The notes beneath the pieces are model-generated. The model made no database searches. It had not been told where the DNA came from and worked only from the letters and a program-made list of their open reading frames with translations. A DNA stretch of 64,000 nt from Lysobacterales bacterium 15-68-25 (GTDB lineage Bacteria; Pseudomonadota; Gammaproteobacteria; Xanthomonadales; Rhodanobacteraceae). Shown piece by piece: positions 17,028 to 25,722 of the stretch (positions are counted from its first letter, which is position 1; each line of letters starts with the position of its first letter). Location: assembly GCA_002279065.1 (NCBI GenBank), contig NCKB01000004.1:62001-126000 (forward strand). Direction: 5' to 3'. A program made the position numbers and the translations under genes.

Positions 17028-18587
17028 TCACGAAGCCATCAGCGCGGCGATACCGCCGGCCAGCGACCACGCGTCCACTCCCTGCTCGCGCAGCAGCCTT
17101 GCGGCATGCGCGCTACGCCGGCCGCTGGCACAGACCAGCAGCACCGGACGCTCCAGGTGCACCAGCGCGTAGGCGGAGATCTCGCCCGACGGTACCCGTA
17201 ACGAGGTCACGTGCAGCGGCGTGGCATCGATCTCGTCGGGCTCGCGCACGTCGACGATGGCGTAACCGGCGTGAATCGCCTCCTCGAGCCGCTCGAAGCG
17301 CCGCTCGAGCTCGCCCTCGGCGTGCGCCCGCTCCAGCGACCGGCGCGCCACCGCCACGCAGCCACCGTGTTGTGCGCAGCCCTGGCTGGCGTCGATCGGC
17401 AGTCGCTGGCTGGTGCCGTCGAGCAGGTTGACCAGCTGCAGCGCGTGCTCGGCCGGGCGCGGCAGATCGAGCAGCAGCTTCAGTGCCTCCATCGCCTGCA
17501 TGGTGCCGAGTACCCCGGGCACCGGCCCGAGCACGCCGGATTCGACGCAGCTGCCGGCCAGCGCCGGCGCCGGCGGCTCGGGCCACAGGCAGCGCAGGCA
17601 GGGTTCGCCAGGCTCCGCGGTGACCACCTGCAGCTGGCCCTCGTACTGGTACACGCTGGCCAGCACCAGCGGCGTGCTGGTGAGTACCGCCGCGTCGTTG
17701 GCGAGGTAGCGGCTGGCCAGGTCGTCGGTGCACTCGACCACCAGGTCGTAGCCGGCGAAGACATCGGTGATGTCGCCGGCATGCAGCGGCTGTTCGTAGG
17801 TGATCACCTCGACCGCCGGGTTGAGCTGGGCCACGCGCCGTGCAGCAAGATCGACCTTGCGCTGGCCGACGTCGCGCGCGTCGTACATCACCTGGCGATG
17901 CAGGTTGCTGGCATCGAGCACGTCGCCGTCGACGATGCCCAGCGTGCCGACACCGGCGCCGGCCAGGTAGCTGATCACCGGCACGCCGAGGCCACCGGCG
18001 CCGATCACCAGCACGCGAGCCTCGGCCAGCCTGCGCTGTCCCGCCTCGCCGACCTCGCGCAGGCGGACCTGGCGCGAATAGTCCGGCGCGAACTTGTCGG
18101 CCCGCGAGGGGTGCGGGTGATGGTGATGGCCGTGCGCGTGCGGCGGCTCCAGCTCGTGCGCCCGCTCGGTGTGCGAGCAGGCCACCCAGGCGGTATCGCC
18201 TTCGAGGTAGTGCTCCTTCTTCCAGATCGGCAGGCGGTGCTTGATCTCGTCGATGATGTAGCGGCAGGCGCGGAACGCCTCGTCGCGATGCGGCGCGGAA
18301 ACGCCGATCCACACGGCCAGGTCGCCGATGGCCAGGTTGCCGACCCGGTGCACCGCGCTGGCGGCCAGCACGCCGTAGCGCTCGGCCGCCTCCGCCAGGA
18401 TGCGCTCACCCTCGGCGATCGCCAGCTCGGTGTAGGCCTCGTATTCCAGACCGCTGACTTCGCGGCCCTCGTTGTTGTTGCGCACCCACCCCTCGAACGC
18501 GCAGAAGCCGCCGCTGCCCGGGTGCTTCAGCGCCTCGCGCTGGGCGGCCAGGTCGACCGGGGCGGCAGTGAGCTCGAAGCGGTTCAT
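17028..18587 (-). CDS. moaE: MoaE-MoeB-rhodanese fusion protein
   Basis: A 519-residue three-domain fusion. Residues 1-140 are MoaE, the catalytic subunit of molybdopterin synthase, with GWVRNNNEGREV and the active-site lysines in PIWKKEHY (Lys123/124). A His-rich linker (seven His in 150-159) follows. Residues 165-395 are a MoeB/ThiF adenylyltransferase with GAGGLGVP and CLRC (330-333). Its second metal pair is CAQH plus a later Cys (404, 407, 410), not the usual CxxC. Residues 425-519 are rhodanese-like with Cys486 in VCASGRRS. It could charge MoaD with sulfur and then use it. Start overlaps the moaD stop. Confidence 0.92.
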   Translation of the reverse strand: MNRFELTAAPVDLAAQREALKHPGSGGFCAFEGWVRNNNEGREVSGLEYEAYTELAIAEGERILAEAAERYGVLAASAVHRVGNLAIGDLAVWIGVSAPHRDEAFRACRYIIDEIKHRLPIWKKEHYLEGDTAWVACSHTERAHELEPPHAHGHHHHPHPSRADKFAPDYSRQVRLREVGEAGQRRLAEARVLVIGAGGLGVPVISYLAGAGVGTLGIVDGDVLDASNLHRQVMYDARDVGQRKVDLAARRVAQLNPAVEVITYEQPLHAGDITDVFAGYDLVVECTDDLASRYLANDAAVLTSTPLVLASVYQYEGQLQVVTAEPGEPCLRCLWPEPPAPALAGSCVESGVLGPVPGVLGTMQAMEALKLLLDLPRPAEHALQLVNLLDGTSQRLPIDASQGCAQHGGCVAVARRSLERAHAEGELERRFERLEEAIHAGYAIVDVREPDEIDATPLHVTSLRVPSGEISAYALVHLERPVLLVCASGRRSAHAARLLREQGVDAWSLAGGIAALMAS

Positions 18588-18826
18588 CCGCCGGCCACCG
18601 GCGGGATGAAGACCACGGTGTCGCCCTCGGCGAGCAGACGGTTCCAGTCGGAGAACTGCTTATTCACCGCCACCTTCAGCGCCTCGACAGGCAGCGAGAA
18701 GCCGTGCCGTGCCTGCAGCTCCGCGTAGAGGTCGCGCAGCGTGGACGCGGTGGTGCTCACCTGCTCGCTGCTGGCGCCGGCCTGCTCGCGCAGTTGTGCG
18801 TAGTACTGCAGGGTCACGCGGGTCAC
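18584..18826 (-). CDS. moaD: Molybdopterin synthase sulfur-carrier subunit MoaD
   Basis: An 80-residue ubiquitin-like protein ending in the required Gly-Gly (IPPVAGG), the site of adenylation and thiocarboxylation. I use the GTG at 18826, which overlaps the mobA stop (GTGA). A second in-frame GTG three codons later is also possible. Its stop overlaps the start of the MoaE-MoeB fusion, placing carrier, activator and synthase in direct translational succession. Confidence 0.9.
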   Translation of the reverse strand: MTRVTLQYYAQLREQAGASSEQVSTTASTLRDLYAELQARHGFSLPVEALKVAVNKQFSDWNRLLAEGDTVVFIPPVAGG

Positions 18827-19413
18827 GACTGCGGCTCCAGCTGGCGTTGCATCTGTTCGAATTCCTCGGGGGTGTTGACGTTGTCCAGCGCCTCGCCCGG
18901 CGCCGGCAGCAGCAGGACGTCGCCCTGGATCAGCGCCTTGCGCGGGCAGTAGCTGCCGCTGTCGAAGCGCTGCCTGAGGCGGGCGTGGCTGGACGGCTCC
19001 CAGATCGCGCACAAGGGTTCGGGCAGGCCGTCGAAACGGCTGGTGAAGACGGTGGCTTCCTTCGCCGGATCGCGCTGGGCCAGCAGCGTGCGCAGCGTGG
19101 CCTCGTCCAGCCGCGGCAGGTCGCAGGCGATCACCAGCCAGGCGGCCTCCGGATAGGCGTCCTGGGCGGACAGGATGCCGGCGACCGGACCGACCGCGTC
19201 GTAGCTGTCCACCAGCTGCGGCAGCTGCGCGCGCAGCGGATCGTCGCGCTGCGTCTCGCGCACCGAGACGAAGGCCTTCTCGGTCACCGCGGTGAGCGCG
19301 CGCCAGGCGCGCAGCAGCTGCGGCTCGCCCGCGTAGCTGAGCTGTGCCTTGTCGCGCCGCATGCGCTGGCTGGCGCCGCCGGAAAGCAGCAGGCCGTAGA
19401 CGGGGGCGCTCAT
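18823..19413 (-). CDS. mobA: Molybdenum cofactor guanylyltransferase MobA
   Basis: A 196-residue nucleotidyltransferase that converts Mo-molybdopterin into the bis-MGD form used by DMSO-reductase-family enzymes such as formate dehydrogenases. The N-terminal nucleotide loop is LLLSGGASQRMRRDKAQL, followed by the VGPVAGILSAQ segment and the metal-binding VIACDLPRL. The C-terminus has DNVNTPEEF, typical of MobA. It overlaps moaC upstream and moaD downstream by four bases each. The presence of fdhD next to the operon fits a need for the MGD cofactor. Confidence 0.92.
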   Translation of the reverse strand: MSAPVYGLLLSGGASQRMRRDKAQLSYAGEPQLLRAWRALTAVTEKAFVSVRETQRDDPLRAQLPQLVDSYDAVGPVAGILSAQDAYPEAAWLVIACDLPRLDEATLRTLLAQRDPAKEATVFTSRFDGLPEPLCAIWEPSSHARLRQRFDSGSYCPRKALIQGDVLLLPAPGEALDNVNTPEEFEQMQRQLEPQS

Positions 19414-19901
19414 GCCGGCTCTCCGCGGAAGTCGAGGTCGCTCTTGCCGCCGGCCTTGCGCAGCAGGCGCACCTCGCGGATCACGATGTCGTGCGACATC
19501 GCCTTGCACATGTCGTACAGGGTGAGCGCGGCGACGCTGGCGCCGGTGAGTGCCTCCATCTCCACCCCGGTGCGGCCTTCGCAGGACACGGTGCAGACGA
19601 TGCGCGCCACGGTGCCGTCCATGGCGATGTCGATGTGGCACTTGTCCAGCGCCAGCGGATGGCACAGCGGAATGAGCTGGGAGGTGGCCTTGGCGCCCAT
19701 CACGCCGGCGAGGTTGGCCACCGTGAGCACCGCGCCCTTGGGCGTGACGTAGCCGGCGCCGTGCAACTGCGCGGCAACGTCCGGCGGGAACACCACCTCG
19801 GCCTGTGCCTGGGCGGTGCGCCGGGTCACTGCCTTGCCGCCCACGTCGACCATCTGCGGTCGCTGGGCGTCGTCGAGGTGGGAGAGCTTGCTCGTGGTCA
19901 T
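19410..19901 (-). CDS. moaC: Cyclic pyranopterin monophosphate synthase MoaC
   Basis: A 163-residue hexameric enzyme that acts after MoaA to form cyclic pyranopterin monophosphate. Recognisable family segments are MVDVGGKAVTRRTA, the active-site region LIPLCHPLALDKCHI and CEGRTGVEMEALTGAS, with KAMSHDI near the C-terminus. Length is normal. It starts 18 bases after moaA and overlaps mobA by four bases. Confidence 0.96.
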   Translation of the reverse strand: MTTSKLSHLDDAQRPQMVDVGGKAVTRRTAQAQAEVVFPPDVAAQLHGAGYVTPKGAVLTVANLAGVMGAKATSQLIPLCHPLALDKCHIDIAMDGTVARIVCTVSCEGRTGVEMEALTGASVAALTLYDMCKAMSHDIVIREVRLLRKAGGKSDLDFRGEPA

Positions 19902-19919
19902 GGGATTCCGTGCGGCGGC

Positions 19920-20972
19920 TCAACCGCCGATGTAATGCATTTCGATCTTCGGGCGCGAGCGCTGGCGGCGTTCCTCGCGCTCCTCGCTGTAGCGGTCGGC
20001 GCGCTGCAGCCAGACCTGGCGCAGCCGCTCGCGCAACGCCTCGTCGCTGCTGCCGTCGCGCAGCGGCGTGCGCAGGTCGGTGCCCTGCACCGCGAACAGG
20101 CAGGTGTAGAGGGTGCCCTCCGACGACAGCCGGGCGCGCGAGCAGCCGCCGCAGAACGGCTGGCTGACCGAGGAGATGGTGCCGATCTCGCCCTGCCCGT
20201 CGCGGAAGCGGAAGCGCGTGGCGACCTCGCCCGGGTACTTCGGCGGCAACGCGTCCAGCGGCCAGCGTGCATCGATGGCGGCGATCAGCTCGGCCGAGGG
20301 CACCACCGCCTCGCGGTTCCAGTCGTTGCGGTTGCCGACGTCCATGTATTCGATCAACCGCGGCACGATGCCGGTACCGCGGAAGCGCCCGACGAGGTCG
20401 AGCACGGTGTGTTCGTTGACGCCCCGCTGCACCACGGTGTTGAGCTTGACGCCCTGCGGAAAGCCGGCGGCATGTGCTGCCTCGATGCCGGCCAGCACCT
20501 CGTCCAGCGCGCCGCGGCCGCCGCTCATGCGGTGAAACAGGGCCGGGTCGAGCGTGTCCAGGCTGACCGTCACCCGGTCCAGTCCGGCCTTGCGCAGCTC
20601 GGCCGCGTGACGCGCCAGCAGTACGCCATTGGTGGTCATCGCCAGGTCGGTGATGCCCGGAATGCGGCGCAGCCGCGCGACCAGCTCGGCCAGCTTCGGA
20701 CGCAGCAGCGGCTCGCCGCCGGTCAGGCGCAGCTTGCTCACGCCCAGTTCGGCGGCCAGCCGGGCGATGCGCTCGATCTCGTCGAAGCCCAGCCGCTCGT
20801 CGTTGCCGAGGAAGCGGTAGTGCTCGCCGTAGGTCGATTCCGGCATGCAGTACGGGCAGCGGAAGTTGCAGCGGTCCATAACCGAGATGCGCAGGTCGTG
20901 CAGCGGCCGGCCGCGGGTGTCCCGCGGTGGCGCCTCGGCAGCGATCTGGGTGTTGGCGTGCGGATCGGTCAT
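19920..20972 (-). CDS. moaA: GTP 3',8-cyclase MoaA (radical SAM)
   Basis: A 350-residue radical SAM enzyme for the first committed step of molybdenum cofactor synthesis, converting GTP to 3',8-cyclo-7,8-dihydro-GTP. The N-terminal cluster motif is CNFRCPYC, SAM binding is shown by LTGGEPLLRP, and the C-terminal substrate cluster by CGGCSRARLSSEGTLYTC. The final GG (HYIGG), needed for activation, is intact. It begins one base after the stop of moeA copy 2. Confidence 0.97.
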   Translation of the reverse strand: MTDPHANTQIAAEAPPRDTRGRPLHDLRISVMDRCNFRCPYCMPESTYGEHYRFLGNDERLGFDEIERIARLAAELGVSKLRLTGGEPLLRPKLAELVARLRRIPGITDLAMTTNGVLLARHAAELRKAGLDRVTVSLDTLDPALFHRMSGGRGALDEVLAGIEAAHAAGFPQGVKLNTVVQRGVNEHTVLDLVGRFRGTGIVPRLIEYMDVGNRNDWNREAVVPSAELIAAIDARWPLDALPPKYPGEVATRFRFRDGQGEIGTISSVSQPFCGGCSRARLSSEGTLYTCLFAVQGTDLRTPLRDGSSDEALRERLRQVWLQRADRYSEEREERRQRSRPKIEMHYIGG

Positions 20973-20973
20973 G

Positions 20974-22179
20974 TCACCAGCGATAGAGGTAGGCCACGGT
21001 ACCGGCGGGTGCCCGGCTGTCGGACGGTGCCAGTTCGGCCACGCCGTCGGTACGCGGCAGCGCGGAAAAGTCGCCGGAGGTCGGCATCGGCACCGGTACG
21101 GCGACCGACCGGGCGGCATCGTCATCATGCACCCGGACCGGTACGAAGCACGTCAACGCGGGACTGGTGCCTGCCGCTTCGGCCAAAACCACCCGTTCCG
21201 GCGGTCGCGGCGCGAGTCCCATCGCCTGGTCCAGCGCAGGCAGCAGGTAGCGCACGGCGCAGACCAGGGCCGACACCGGGTTTCCCGGCAGGGCGAATAC
21301 GATCTGGCCCCGCAATCCGATGCCGAACCACATCGGCTTGCCGGGCCGTTGGGCGATCCGGTGCAGCACCTGCTCCACGCCCAGGCTGCGCAGGGCCTCG
21401 GGCACGAAGTCGCGCTGCCCGACCGACACGCCGCCGGACAGTACCAGCACCTGGCGCGAGGCCAGCAAGGATTCGAGCGTTGCGGTGGTGGCAGCGAGGT
21501 CGTCCGGCACCCGCGTGAGATGCACGTCGTCGAAGCCACGACCGCGCAATGCCGCAGCCAGGGCCCGATCGTTCGATCGACGGATCTGTCCCTCGCCCAA
21601 CGATCGCTGTCCCACCTCGGCCAGTTCGTCGCCGGTCGCGACGATGGCGACCGAGGGCACACGGGTGACCTCGACCATGTCGAGGCCGTTGGCGGCAAGC
21701 ACGGCGAGTTCGGGTGCGCGCAAGCGCACGCCCGGCGACAGCAACTCGTCGCCACCGCGGCAATCGGAACCGCGCGGGTGGATGAACTGGCGAGGGGTCG
21801 GCTGCCAGTCGTCGGCGAGCCGCACGCGGCTGCCGTCGCGCCGGATCTGCTCGACCGGCACCACGCAATCACAGCCCGCCGGCAGCATGGCGCCAGTGGT
21901 GACCTCGATGCATTCGGAGACGTCGTCCAGCGCCTGTCCGCTCATGCCGGCCATCTGCCTGCCGGCCACCACGAACTCGCGGCGACTGCCGTCGCCGAGG
22001 GCGATCGCGATACCGTCCATCATCACCCGGTCGAACGGCGGCTGATCGCGCTCGGCATGCACGACCTGGCGCAATACCCGCCCGGCCGCCTCGTCGATGG
22101 AGACCTTCTCGATGCCGAACCGCGGCAGCCTGGCGCGGATACGCCGCTCGGCTTCGGTGACGCTGGGAAGTTCGCTCAT
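20974..22179 (-). CDS. moeA: Molybdopterin molybdenumtransferase MoeA (copy 2, diverged)
   Basis: A 401-residue second MoeA-family protein and the first gene of the Moco operon. Family signatures are PPFDRVMMDGIAI, VTTGAMLPAGCDCVVP, VATGDEL, SGGVSVGQRDFVPEAL, QRPGKPMWFG and ALPGNPVSAL. It differs throughout from copy 1 and lacks any fused domain. It may be specialised for another metal or be a second molybdotransferase; the sequence does not decide. The promoter of the whole operon should lie in 22180-22383, shared with divergent fdhD. Confidence 0.9.
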   Translation of the reverse strand: MSELPSVTEAERRIRARLPRFGIEKVSIDEAAGRVLRQVVHAERDQPPFDRVMMDGIAIALGDGSRREFVVAGRQMAGMSGQALDDVSECIEVTTGAMLPAGCDCVVPVEQIRRDGSRVRLADDWQPTPRQFIHPRGSDCRGGDELLSPGVRLRAPELAVLAANGLDMVEVTRVPSVAIVATGDELAEVGQRSLGEGQIRRSNDRALAAALRGRGFDDVHLTRVPDDLAATTATLESLLASRQVLVLSGGVSVGQRDFVPEALRSLGVEQVLHRIAQRPGKPMWFGIGLRGQIVFALPGNPVSALVCAVRYLLPALDQAMGLAPRPPERVVLAEAAGTSPALTCFVPVRVHDDDAARSVAVPVPMPTSGDFSALPRTDGVAELAPSDSRAPAGTVAYLYRW

Positions 22180-22383
22180 GAAGTTAAGAAAACCTGCCTT
22201 GCACGGCGGCGACGCCGGCCGCGTCATCGCCGGCATCATGAAACCGGGGGTGGGCTTTGACAACCGCGCCCAAAGTCGAAAAGCGCGTCGCGAAGCCTTG
22301 TGGCAAGGGCTTCGTCGGCCACCGTGCAGCGGTTACCCCAACGTCGCGGTGCCGACCTTCCATGCCCTCGCTATGATGGCCCG

Positions 22384-23235
22384 ATGGCCGCTCCAGCCCG
22401 CCCCTCCCCGACCGAAGCCAGCCCGACCGAAACCTGCCCCGGTGTCGTGAGCCGGCACATCGTCCGCTGGCGCGATGGCCACAGTGCTCCCGCCGACGAC
22501 TTCGTGTCCGAGGAACGCCCCATCGCGATGACCTACAACGGCCGCGCGTTCGCCGTGATGATGGCCACGCCGCACGACCTGGAGGACTTCGCGCTGGGCT
22601 TTTCGCTGAGCGAGGGACTGATCCGCGATCCGGTCCAGCTGCAGTCGGTGGAGGTCCGCGAACTGCTCGAGGGCACCCAGCTGGCGATGACCGTCCATGC
22701 GGATGCGCATGGCGCACACCTCGACGACGAAGATGATCGCCTGCTGCCGGGCCGCAGCGGTTGCGGCATCTGCGGGACCCGCCAGCTGGAAAGCGCGGTG
22801 CGCCAGCCCGGCGCCGTGCATGGCGATGTCGGCCTCACCCATACCGCTCTGCAAAGCGCGCTGGCCGAGCTGCAGCAGCGCCAGCCGATGAATGCCGCCA
22901 CCGGCGCGGTCCACGCCGCGGCGTGGGCCCAGGCGGACGGCGGCATCGTGCTGGTGCGCGAGGACGTGGGCAGGCACAACGCGCTGGACAAGCTGATCGG
23001 CGCCCTGCACCGCGCCGGGCTCGACCCGGCCGCCGGCTTCGCCCTGGTCACCAGTCGCGCCAGCTACGAGATGGCGACGAAGGCGGCCAGCGCAGGCATC
23101 ACCGTGCTGGCGGCGATCTCCGCACCGACGGCGCTGGCGATCGAGCTGGCGCGCAGCGCCGGGCTGACCCTGGTCGGCTTCGCCCGCCCCGGCAGCCACA
23201 ACATCTATACCCATCCGGAACGCCTGCACGCATGA
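22384..23235 (+). CDS. fdhD: Formate dehydrogenase accessory sulfurtransferase FdhD
   Basis: A 283-residue cytosolic sulfurtransferase that passes sulfur to the Mo-bisMGD cofactor of formate dehydrogenase. The conserved cysteine pair is in SGCGICGTRQL, and the C-terminal segment has VREDVGRHNALDKLIG and SRASYEMATKA. The ATG at 22384 has no obvious ribosome-binding site, so a leaderless or slightly different start is possible. It is divergent from the Moco operon and overlaps the sirtuin gene by four bases. No formate dehydrogenase gene is in the window. Confidence 0.93.
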   Translation: MAAPARPSPTEASPTETCPGVVSRHIVRWRDGHSAPADDFVSEERPIAMTYNGRAFAVMMATPHDLEDFALGFSLSEGLIRDPVQLQSVEVRELLEGTQLAMTVHADAHGAHLDDEDDRLLPGRSGCGICGTRQLESAVRQPGAVHGDVGLTHTALQSALAELQQRQPMNAATGAVHAAAWAQADGGIVLVREDVGRHNALDKLIGALHRAGLDPAAGFALVTSRASYEMATKAASAGITVLAAISAPTALAIELARSAGLTLVGFARPGSHNIYTHPERLHA

Positions 23236-24059
23236 ATGCCGCGATCCAGCCCGAAGGCGACGCCCGCCTGCGCGACTTCATCGACGCGAACCCGCGGCTG
23301 TTCGTGATCACCGGCGCCGGCATCAGCACCGATTCGGGCATCCCCGACTACCGCGACCGCGCCGGCCAGTGGAAACGCACACCGCCGGTGACCTACCAGG
23401 CCTTCATGCACGAGGCGGCCACCCGCCGGCGCTACTGGGCCCGCAGCCTGGTCGGCTGGCGACGCTTCGGCCGCGCCGAGCCGAACGCCACCCACCATGC
23501 GCTGGTGGCGCTTGAGCGGCGCGGCCAGGTGGAGTTGCTGGTGACGCAGAACGTGGATCGCCTGCACCAGCGCGCCGGCAGCGAGCGCGTGGTCGACCTG
23601 CACGGCCGGCTGGACGAGGTGCGCTGCATGGCCTGCGACTGGCGGCAGGACCGGCACGCGTTCCAGCAGGCGCTGGTGGCGCGCAATCCGGATTTCGCCG
23701 CGCTCGATGCCGCCGACGCGCCGGACGGCGACGCGGACCTGGAGGGCCACGACTTCGGCCGCTTCGACGTGCCGCCCTGCCCGGCATGCGGCGGCATCGT
23801 GAAGCCGGACGTGGTGTTCTTCGGCGAGAACGTGCCGCGCGAACGCGTGGCGGCCGCGATCGAGGCCTGCCAAGCGGCCGATGCCGTGCTGGTGGTCGGC
23901 TCCTCGCTGATGGTGTTCTCCGGCTACCGTTTCGTCGCCGCGGCGGCCAAGGCGGGCAAGCCGATCGCCACGGTGAACCTCGGCGTGACCCGCGCCGATC
24001 CGCTGGTGACGCTGAAGATCGATGCCCCCTGCGCGGAGGCGCTGGCGTTCCTCGCCTGA
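23232..24059 (+). CDS. Sir2-family NAD-dependent protein deacylase
   Basis: A 275-residue sirtuin. NAD-binding GAGISTDSGIPDYRD lies near residue 30, and TQNVDRLHQRAG, catalytic-type VDLHGRL and the zinc cysteines CMAC and CPAC are all present. GSSLMVFSGYR near the end completes the Rossmann fold. It resembles class II (SIRT4-like) bacterial sirtuins. Its ATG overlaps the fdhD stop, suggesting co-expression, although a functional link between the two is not established. The substrate is unknown. Confidence 0.92.
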   Translation: MNAAIQPEGDARLRDFIDANPRLFVITGAGISTDSGIPDYRDRAGQWKRTPPVTYQAFMHEAATRRRYWARSLVGWRRFGRAEPNATHHALVALERRGQVELLVTQNVDRLHQRAGSERVVDLHGRLDEVRCMACDWRQDRHAFQQALVARNPDFAALDAADAPDGDADLEGHDFGRFDVPPCPACGGIVKPDVVFFGENVPRERVAAAIEACQAADAVLVVGSSLMVFSGYRFVAAAAKAGKPIATVNLGVTRADPLVTLKIDAPCAEALAFLA

Positions 24060-24071
24060 GCCGGCGGCGGC

Positions 24072-24941
24072 TCAGAACACGTCGTTGACCAGCCGGCCGA
24101 TGCCCTCGATCTCGATGGCGATCTCGTCGCCGCGCTGCAGGAAACGCGGTGGCCGGAAGCCCACGCCCACACCTTCCGGCGTACCGGTCGCGATGATGTC
24201 GCCCGGCTGCAGCGTGATCCCGGCCGAGATCGTCTCGATCAGCGTCGGGATGTCGAAGATCAGGTCGCGGGTGTTGGCCTGCTGGCGCAGCTCGCCGTTG
24301 ACCCAGCAGCGGATGTCCAGCGCCGACGGGTCCAGCTCGTCGGCGGTCACCAGCACCGGCCCCATCGGACAGAAGGTGTCGAACGACTTGCCGAGGAACC
24401 ATTGGCCATGGCGTTGCTGCCAGTCGCGTGCGGTGACGTCGTTGACGACGGTGTAGCCGAACACGTGCTGCAGCGCCCGGGCTCGCGGGATGCCGCGCCC
24501 GCCGCGGCCGATCACCACGGCCAGCTCGGCCTCGTAGTCGAGCGCCTCGCTGAGCCCTTCCGGGTAGAAGATGCTGTCGCGATCGCCGATCACCGCGCCG
24601 GGCAGCTTGGAGAACACCACCGGATGCGCCGGCACCGCCGTGCAGGAGGCGGTATCGAAGCCGCTCTCGGCAAATTCGTGGGCGTGCTTGCGGTAGTTCT
24701 TGCCCACGCAGAACAGATTGCGCGGCGGTCGCTGGATCGGCGGCAACAAAGTCACCTCGGCCCGGGTCAGCATCGGCCGCATCACGCTGGGCGTGGCCAG
24801 ATCGAGGCCCTCGCGGATGAGCGTGAGCATGTCGGCGATGGGTGTGCCGTCGACCTGGTCCAGCGGACGGATCCGTGTCGCGTTGGCGTCGGTGAGGCCG
24901 ACGCCGGTCATTCCATGGTGCAGATAGGTAACGAGTCGCAT
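24072..24941 (-). CDS. Fumarylacetoacetate hydrolase-family protein
   Basis: A 289-residue FAH-fold enzyme. The metal-binding core is visible in FCVGKNYRKHAHEF, ALDYEAELAVVIGR (the E-x-E pair) and GYTVVNDVTARDWQ, with IATGTPEGVGVGF at the C-terminal end. Members cleave C-C or C-O bonds in aromatic-ring catabolites, isomerise or decarboxylate oxaloacetate-type acids; the substrate is not clear here. GGGAG sits four bases upstream of the chosen ATG. It converges with the sirtuin gene, leaving 12 bases between stops. Confidence 0.88.
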   Translation of the reverse strand: MRLVTYLHHGMTGVGLTDANATRIRPLDQVDGTPIADMLTLIREGLDLATPSVMRPMLTRAEVTLLPPIQRPPRNLFCVGKNYRKHAHEFAESGFDTASCTAVPAHPVVFSKLPGAVIGDRDSIFYPEGLSEALDYEAELAVVIGRGGRGIPRARALQHVFGYTVVNDVTARDWQQRHGQWFLGKSFDTFCPMGPVLVTADELDPSALDIRCWVNGELRQQANTRDLIFDIPTLIETISAGITLQPGDIIATGTPEGVGVGFRPPRFLQRGDEIAIEIEGIGRLVNDVF

Positions 24942-25064
24942 GACGCTCCCGGACGGCAAGGGTGGCGCGCTGCTCGATGGCCGCGGCGCCCGGAAGCGTG
25001 AAGTCGATCACATTTTGCCAGCACTGCGCGAGCCCCTCCGGACCCGACGTCGCGCTGGCGCCGG

Positions 25065-25601
<537 letters not shown>

Positions 25602-25654
25602 TCACGCCAACCGCGACGGGCGTCCCTGTACGATGTCGATCGCGTGCAGCCAAT

Positions 25655-25670
25655 CAATTGAATGGATTCA
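25655..25670. promoter_or_regulatory. Small AT-rich inverted repeat between tadA and guaA
   Basis: ATTGAAT, two bases, ATTCAAT form a perfect 7-base inverted repeat in the 169-base gap between guaA and tadA. It could be an operator or a weak transcript hairpin; no regulator can be named. Confidence 0.3.
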
Positions 25671-25696
25671 ATGGCTTGAGGAAACAACTTGAGAAA

Positions 25697-25716
25697 TGCC
25701 GGGCACATGCCCGGCA
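25697..25716 (-). terminator. Intrinsic terminator of guaA
   Basis: TGCCGGGC (25697-25704) pairs perfectly with GCCCGGCA (25709-25716) around ACAT. On the minus strand the stem is followed by ATTTCTCAAGTTGTTT and starts seven bases after the guaA stop. The U-tract is interrupted but present. Confidence 0.75.
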
Positions 25717-25722
25717 GAAACC

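Noticed and set aside
22180-22383. Moco riboswitch upstream of the Moco operon
   Set aside because: I looked for the conserved Moco RNA blocks on the minus strand and did not see them. The region may hold an ordinary divergent promoter.
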